A DNA stretch of 9,669 bases from Mesorhizobium sp. (lineage in GTDB: Bacteria; Pseudomonadota; Alphaproteobacteria; Rhizobiales; Rhizobiaceae): positions 1-9,669 of the forward strand of contig JAEKLU010000143.1 of the NCBI GenBank assembly GCA_019509685.1, read 5' to 3'. Each line of letters begins with the position of its first letter. Position 1 is the stretch's first letter. The notes beneath the pieces are model-generated. The model did not search any database and was not told the origin of the DNA. It saw nothing but the letters and a program-made list of their open reading frames with translations. Position numbers and translations under genes: made by a program. This document shows, in pieces, positions 5,767-9,669 of the stretch.

Positions 5767-6714
5767 ATGCGCCGCATCGAAGTGCTTGCCTACCCCGAGG
5801 TCCAATTGCTCGATGTCAGCGGACCACTTCAGGTTTTCGCCAGCGCCAACGATTTCAGGATGCAGGCAGGCGAACCAGCGCCATACGAGGTCCTGGTCGT
5901 CGCCGCCTCGCCGCGGATCAGGACATCGGCCGGTCTGGTGCTGGAGGCAGCCGCGCTGCCGGCGCACGGGTCGGCGATCGACACGCTGGTCGTGCCCGGC
6001 GGATGGGGCGTCAACGCAGCCTGTGAGGATCGCGAACTGATCGATTGGCTGGCCAAGCGCTCGCGCGACGCCACGCGCACTGCCTCTGTTTGCAGCGGCG
6101 CCATGCTGCTGGCGACGGCAGGCCTGCTCGACGGCCGCCGTGCGGTCACCCATTGGGGTCGCTGCGCGGAGTTCGCCCGACGCTTTCCGGCGGTCCGTCT
6201 CGAACCCGATCCGATCTTCATCCGTGACGGCAATATCTGGACGTCCGCCGGCGTAACGGCGGGGATCGACCTCGCTTTGTCGCTTGTCGAGGCCGACCTT
6301 GGCCGGCCTATGGCGCTTGGCGTAGCGCGCGAGCTGGTGGTCTTCATGAAACGCCCCGGCGGCCAGGCGCAATTCAGCCAGACCCTGAAGCTGCAGCAAG
6401 GCGACGGGCGCTTCGACCGGCTGCATGGCTGGATCCTCGACAATCTGGCCGGCGACCTGTCGCTGGCGCAGCTGGCCGACCACGCCAATATGAGCCCGCG
6501 CAGTTTCTCGCGCCGCTATCGCGAGGCCACCGGTCGGACACCCGCCCGCGCGATCGAGGAAATCCGCATCGAGGCGGCGCGGCGGATGCTGGAGCGAGGC
6601 CAGCCCGTCAACCGGACGGCCCGCCGCTGCGGCTTCGGCTCGGAAGAGACGATGCGGCGCGGCTTTCTACGCGTCCTCGGCACCAACCCGCGCGACTACC
6701 GCCAGCGTTTCTGA
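5767..6714 (+). CDS. GlxA-family transcriptional regulator: DJ-1/PfpI-like domain plus AraC DNA-binding domain
   Basis: A 315-residue regulator. Residues 1-190 form a DJ-1/PfpI (class I glutamine amidotransferase-like) domain. Residues about 218-315 form an AraC/XylS domain with two helix-turn-helix units (LSLAQLADHANMSPRSFSRR, then RTARRCGFGSEETMRRGFLR). The closing NPRDYRQRF is typical of the family. Well-studied relatives sense nitrogen compounds such as betaine, carnitine or arginine. The sensor domain keeps Asp16 (LLDVSGP) and Cys109 (ASVCSGAML), the equivalents of Asp17 and Cys101 in the divergent enzyme. It is alignable to that enzyme through VPGG.GVNA..ED and GVT.GIDLAL. The two may share a ligand or an origin. 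The ATG at 5767 is chosen from family alignment; its ribosome-binding site (AGG) is weak. The last 48 bases overlap the convergent AraC gene. Confidence 0.92.
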   Translation: MRRIEVLAYPEVQLLDVSGPLQVFASANDFRMQAGEPAPYEVLVVAASPRIRTSAGLVLEAAALPAHGSAIDTLVVPGGWGVNAACEDRELIDWLAKRSRDATRTASVCSGAMLLATAGLLDGRRAVTHWGRCAEFARRFPAVRLEPDPIFIRDGNIWTSAGVTAGIDLALSLVEADLGRPMALGVARELVVFMKRPGGQAQFSQTLKLQQGDGRFDRLHGWILDNLAGDLSLAQLADHANMSPRSFSRRYREATGRTPARAIEEIRIEAARRMLERGQPVNRTARRCGFGSEETMRRGFLRVLGTNPRDYRQRF

Positions 6715-7731
6715 TCGCGACTGCTCGCGCCAGGCAGCCGGGTTGTGCGCGGTGACGCGGCGGAACTCACGATTGAAATTCGATTTCGTCTGGAAGCCGG
6801 ATTCAAGCATTGCCGCGGTCACCGACATGTCGGTTTCGCTGAGCAGCCGGCAGGCCTCGGCGATGCGAAAATCGTTGATGAACTGCGAGACGTTCTTGCC
6901 GGCCAGGCGATTGACCGCGCCCGATATCTGGCGGGCCGGCACGCCCACGCGGCGCGCCAGCCGCGACAAGGTCAGGTTCTCGTCGCGCGCCAGCTTCTGC
7001 TCGACCAGCAGCTCGCGGACCCTGTCGAGAACCTCGCGATCCTGTGCTGTCGAGGATGATTTTTCGACCTCCTCGGCGGCCGCAGGCTGAGGCTGCGCGC
7101 GAGCGGCGACGATGGCCGTGAGGCCGATCAGCAGCAGGCCGAGAAAGTTTGCATTGCCGACGAGGAAGGCCGCGTTGTCGCCCTTGCTCCATGCGAAATC
7201 CATGAACACCGCGAAGTCGAAGAAGGCCGATAGACAAAGCGACAAGGCGGCGATGACGAGTGCGCGATGCGCGGCGACCGCGCCGTCGATGCGTGCCTCG
7301 TCCAGCGCATCGGGGCCGGCGCGGCCGAGATCGAGCATGGCCAATGCATAGCCGACAAAGATCACGATCAGGGCAGCATCGATCAGGCCTGGGGCAAACA
7401 GCACCAACCCAAGCATCAGGACGGGTGGAGCCGCATGCAGCCAGCGCACGCTGCTTGCCTGCGCGGCGCCGCGATGGATCAGACTGCGAAATCCCGCCAG
7501 AACGATCGGCGGCAGAGAGCTCGCAACCACCGGCAGCGCATAGCGCAGCTCCGTCATGCCGTAGCCCCAGCGCAGACCGAGAAGCACCGACTGAAGGGCG
7601 CAAAGGCCGACCAGGGCAAGGAACGGCAGCCTGGGCCGCTCGGCGCGCAGCATCCGGACAAACAGGATCAGCAGCAGCAGGGCGACGACAAAGGGAAGCG
7701 GAACGAAAATCACGGCGCTCTCAAGAGACAA
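6667..7731 (-). CDS. Membrane-anchored AraC-family regulator with about seven TM helices
   Basis: A 354-residue protein with an integral-membrane N-terminal half and a cytoplasmic AraC/XylS DNA-binding C-terminus. Predicted hydrophobic helices lie at about 7-27, 36-54, 62-84, 101-116, 118-134, 155-178 and 190-210. A hydrophilic linker with acidic and serine residues follows (211-250). Then come helix-turn-helix 1 (LTLSRLARRVGVPARQISGAV, 253-273) and helix-turn-helix 2 (SVTAAMLESGFQTKSNFNREF, 303-323), ending NPAAWRE. Such one-component membrane regulators probably read a periplasmic or membrane signal. The start is a TTG directly after an in-frame TGA, with no clear ribosome-binding site. GTG at residue 7 (7711-7713), with GAG 7 bases upstream, is a fair alternative, though it trims the first helix. 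It is divergent from a secreted alpha/beta hydrolase, the likely target. Its 3' end overlaps the GlxA-type gene by 48 bases. Confidence 0.88.
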   Translation of the reverse strand: MSLESAVIFVPLPFVVALLLLILFVRMLRAERPRLPFLALVGLCALQSVLLGLRWGYGMTELRYALPVVASSLPPIVLAGFRSLIHRGAAQASSVRWLHAAPPVLMLGLVLFAPGLIDAALIVIFVGYALAMLDLGRAGPDALDEARIDGAVAAHRALVIAALSLCLSAFFDFAVFMDFAWSKGDNAAFLVGNANFLGLLLIGLTAIVAARAQPQPAAAEEVEKSSSTAQDREVLDRVRELLVEQKLARDENLTLSRLARRVGVPARQISGAVNRLAGKNVSQFINDFRIAEACRLLSETDMSVTAAMLESGFQTKSNFNREFRRVTAHNPAAWREQSRSETLAVVARVGAEDA

Positions 7732-7851
7732 TCAGGTGCAGTGATAGTGGCCCGGATCGCGATTGAGAACGACCTCGATCACGATCGAGGACGCTTTTCG
7801 GTACCTCTCACAGCAAATCATCGCCGGTCTTTTCAACCGAGCGAGGGTTCC
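7732..7851. promoter_or_regulatory. Divergent regulatory region with perfect palindrome
   Basis: A 120-bp region between the membrane AraC regulator and the secreted hydrolase. It holds the perfect inverted repeat CCTCGATC-AC-GATCGAGG at 7773-7790, and the self-complementary ATCGCGAT at 7756-7763. A TTGAGA at 7763-7768 could be a -35 towards the hydrolase, but I see no -10 at a normal distance. The palindrome is the best candidate operator; which protein binds it is unknown, since AraC proteins more often use direct repeats. Confidence 0.5.
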
Positions 7852-8919
7852 GTGACACTTTCCCGTATTCTTTCAATGGCTGCGCTTGCCATCGCAATCG
7901 CCGCGCCCGCCCATGCAGCCGAGGTCGGCGTGCGCGACATAAAGGTCACCGCGCCGGAACGCGGACGGGACCTCGCGGTCACCGTATGGTACCCGGCCAC
8001 GGCCGGCGGCGAGCCGGGGCTGGTGGGCGACAGCAAGGTGTTCAAGGGCGCGCCGGCGACGATGAATGCGCCGCTGCTCAAGGGCCACTTTCCGCTGATC
8101 GTGCTGTCGCACGGATCGGGCAGCCGGGTTCAAGCCATGGCCTGGCTTGCGACGGAGCTCGCCAAGGCGGGCTTCATCGTGGCCGGCCCAAATCACCCCG
8201 GCACCACCGGCGGCGATTCGACACCGGCCAACACGCCGAAAGTGTGGGAGCGCACGCGCGATCTCTCGGCCGTGATCGACGCCATGACGACCGATCCGGC
8301 ATGGAACGGCGCCGTCGATGGCGACCGGATCGGCGTCGTCGGCTTTTCGCTCGGCGGCACCGCCGCGATGGAAATCGCCGGCGCCCGTGCCAATCTCGAA
8401 GCTTATGCAAGCTATTGCGACCATTACACGAAATGGGATTGCGCCTGGTTCGCCGGCGGCACGGGCTACATCAATGACGAAGCGGTGCATGTCGAGAAGG
8501 TTGACCTGCGCAAGCTCGACAGGACGAGCTTCGAACAATCTAATCTGGATCGTCGCATCAAATCGGCCGTGCTGGTCGATCCGGGTCTCGCGCCGGCCTA
8601 CGAGGCGGATAGCCTGAAGCAGATTGCGATCCCGATGAGCTTCATCAATCTCGGCGTCGGCAGTGCAATTCCCAAGGGAGTGCTCGCCGACAAGCTCGCT
8701 GCACTGACGCCGCGAGGTACGTACGCCACTGTCGCGGGCGCCATTCACTTCAGCTTCCTGCCAGAGTGCAAGCCGGGCGGCGCCGAGCTGCTGAAATCGC
8801 TAGGGGAAATTGACCCGATCTGCGTGGATGGCGGCAACCGCGCACGCGCCGACCTCCATGCGGAACTGATCGACTTGATCCGAGGCGACCTAAAGCGAAC
8901 CCTTCAGGATCCGATGTGA
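7852..8919 (+). CDS. Secreted alpha/beta hydrolase, dienelactone hydrolase/lipase-like
   Basis: A 355-residue exported serine hydrolase. Residues 1-22 (MTLSRILSMAAL...PAHA) are a Sec signal peptide, so the enzyme acts in the periplasm or outside. The fold is recognised by LIVLSHGSGS at 82-91 (oxyanion strand), the nucleophile elbow GFSLGG with Ser166 and GAIHFSF with the catalytic His299. Asp243 in LVDPGLAPAY is a likely acid. Four cysteines in the mature part (189, 197, 306, 324) could form two disulfides, in keeping with export. It resembles the predicted dienelactone hydrolase group (COG4188 type), members of which are usually of unknown substrate; an ester or lactone is expected. The GTG start has GAGGG 4 bases upstream and gives a good signal peptide. 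The reading frame is open far upstream, but that part is out-of-gene, antisense to the membrane regulator. The divergent membrane AraC protein is its likely regulator. Confidence 0.9.
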   Translation: MTLSRILSMAALAIAIAAPAHAAEVGVRDIKVTAPERGRDLAVTVWYPATAGGEPGLVGDSKVFKGAPATMNAPLLKGHFPLIVLSHGSGSRVQAMAWLATELAKAGFIVAGPNHPGTTGGDSTPANTPKVWERTRDLSAVIDAMTTDPAWNGAVDGDRIGVVGFSLGGTAAMEIAGARANLEAYASYCDHYTKWDCAWFAGGTGYINDEAVHVEKVDLRKLDRTSFEQSNLDRRIKSAVLVDPGLAPAYEADSLKQIAIPMSFINLGVGSAIPKGVLADKLAALTPRGTYATVAGAIHFSFLPECKPGGAELLKSLGEIDPICVDGGNRARADLHAELIDLIRGDLKRTLQDPM

Positions 8920-8971
8920 CCGTTTCACCCGGCGAAGCGCGGCTCCGGCACGCCGCGCACGCCGACATCGA

Positions 8972-9003
8972 GCGCCAACAGCGAGCCGGCCATCGGCTGG
9001 CGC
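8972..9003. terminator. Imperfect hairpin between convergent genes, possible bidirectional terminator
   Basis: GCGCC (8972-8976) pairs with GGCGC (8999-9003), and AGCCG (8984-8988) pairs with CGGCT (8994-8998), with seven unpaired bases on one side. It lies in the 112-bp gap between the hydrolase stop and the stop of the convergent lyase gene. There is no T-tract on either side, so the terminator role is weakly supported. Confidence 0.3.
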
Positions 9004-9031
9004 CACGGATCGGCTTAGGCCCAAAGCCGGA

Positions 9032-9669
9032 CTATCCCGACAATTTACCCAAACGGACAGCGAAGCGCTCGACCATAGCAAGGCCAACCCCGGTCGGCCT
9101 CATTGCCGGCGCCCGATCGTGGATCGGGATGCCGGCGCGGGCGCCGAACAGCCGTTTGCCGTAGCAGATCAGGTTCTCGATGCCCTGCATGACGAACACC
9201 ACTGCCGGCAGCATTTTTGCATACTCGGCCTCGGCTGCCGCTTCGTCTCCGGCGCGGCACGCCTCGTAGGCGCGCACGGCATGATCGATGCAGTCCGGCG
9301 CCAGGATCATGCCTCGGCAGCCGATGCGGAAATTGTCGATCAGTTCCAGCCCGCCACGCCCGTTGAAGACCGGAATCCGGCCCTCGGTGCGCTCGATCAG
9401 GCCGGCAATGTCGGTGACCGGGCTCTCGCCCTTGACCAGCTTGATGTTGGGGTGAAGCGTGACGAGGTCGCGGATCTCATCCGATGTCAGCCCACGGCCG
9501 AAAAAAGCCGGCGCGTTCTGGATCGCCACCGGCAGGTCGGTCGCCTCCGCGACACGGCCGAAGAAGCGGATGTATTCCGGAGCGCCATACGATCCGGCAG
9601 GCGGCGGCTGCAGGATCACCCAGTCGGCGCCAATGCTTTCGGCGTGGCGCACCTGTGCGACCTGCTCGG
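9032..9669 (-). CDS. Dihydrodipicolinate synthase/N-acetylneuraminate lyase family protein (5' end beyond window)
   Basis: The C-terminal 211 residues of a class I lyase or aldolase of the DapA superfamily; about 90 N-terminal residues lie beyond the right edge. The reading frame is open to the window end (EQVAQ precedes VRHAESIGADWVILQPPP), so the GTG at 9652 is not the true start. The barrel shows ADWVILQPPP, then PVAIQNAPAFFGRGLT, then NIKLVKGES with the Schiff-base lysine (residue 79 of the fragment). In DapA and neuraminate lyase the IQN position reads YN, with Tyr as the catalytic acid/base. Here it is Gln, so simple dihydrodipicolinate synthase activity is unlikely. The family includes sugar-acid and hydroxyproline-derived keto-acid lyases. 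GGLELIDNF and GCRGMILAPDCIDHAVRAYEACRAGD fit the C-terminal helices. It is convergent with the hydrolase. Catabolic use is probable, the substrate unknown. Confidence 0.85.
   Translation of the reverse strand, partial: EQVAQVRHAESIGADWVILQPPPAGSYGAPEYIRFFGRVAEATDLPVAIQNAPAFFGRGLTSDEIRDLVTLHPNIKLVKGESPVTDIAGLIERTEGRIPVFNGRGGLELIDNFRIGCRGMILAPDCIDHAVRAYEACRAGDEAAAEAEYAKMLPAVVFVMQGIENLICYGKRLFGARAGIPIHDRAPAMRPTGVGLAMVERFAVRLGKLSG

Noticed and set aside
7267..7851. 195-residue extension of the secreted hydrolase
   Set aside because: It runs antisense through the membrane AraC gene, and a good signal peptide with GAGGG site begins at 7852.

Overview
The window looks like chromosomal or large-replicon DNA from a soil alphaproteobacterium of the Rhizobiales, most likely Mesorhizobium-like. 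The reasons are high GC, dense gene packing, a CUT1-type ABC sugar-transporter operon under a FadR-type GntR regulator, and a RIME-like palindromic intergenic element typical of rhizobia. The genus is inferred from overall character and was not tested by any search.

Left part (1-4894, minus strand): an apparent five-gene operon reads leftwards. Its order is a GntR/FCD regulator, a PLP-dependent transsulfuration-family enzyme (ATGA overlap with the regulator), a periplasmic sugar-type binding protein, a MalF-like permease and a MalG-like permease that runs off the left edge. A candidate TTGACA promoter and an exact TNGTNNNACNA operator precede the regulator, so it probably controls its own operon. 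A 127-bp element with 25-bp terminal inverted repeats sits between the binding-protein gene and the first permease gene. The first permease lacks about 35-40 residues that relatives normally have between TM3 and TM4.

Middle part (4912-6714): a strong hairpin separates the operon from a DJ-1/PfpI gene resembling isonitrile hydratase (minus strand). This gene is divergent from a GlxA-type regulator (DJ-1-like domain plus AraC domain, plus strand). The two share the DJ-1 fold and a 101-bp intergenic region carrying a tandem 15-bp repeat and a small palindrome.

Right part (6667-9669): a membrane-anchored AraC regulator with about seven predicted TM helices (minus strand) overlaps the 3' end of the GlxA-type gene by 48 bp. 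It is divergent from a secreted alpha/beta hydrolase (plus strand). Their 120-bp shared region contains a perfect 8+2+8 palindrome. A convergent, 5'-truncated dihydrodipicolinate-synthase-family lyase closes the window; it keeps the Schiff-base lysine but has Gln where the catalytic Tyr normally sits.

Taken together, this is a catabolic and sensing region in which three regulators each sit beside a likely target. No tRNA, rRNA, CRISPR array or transposase was seen.
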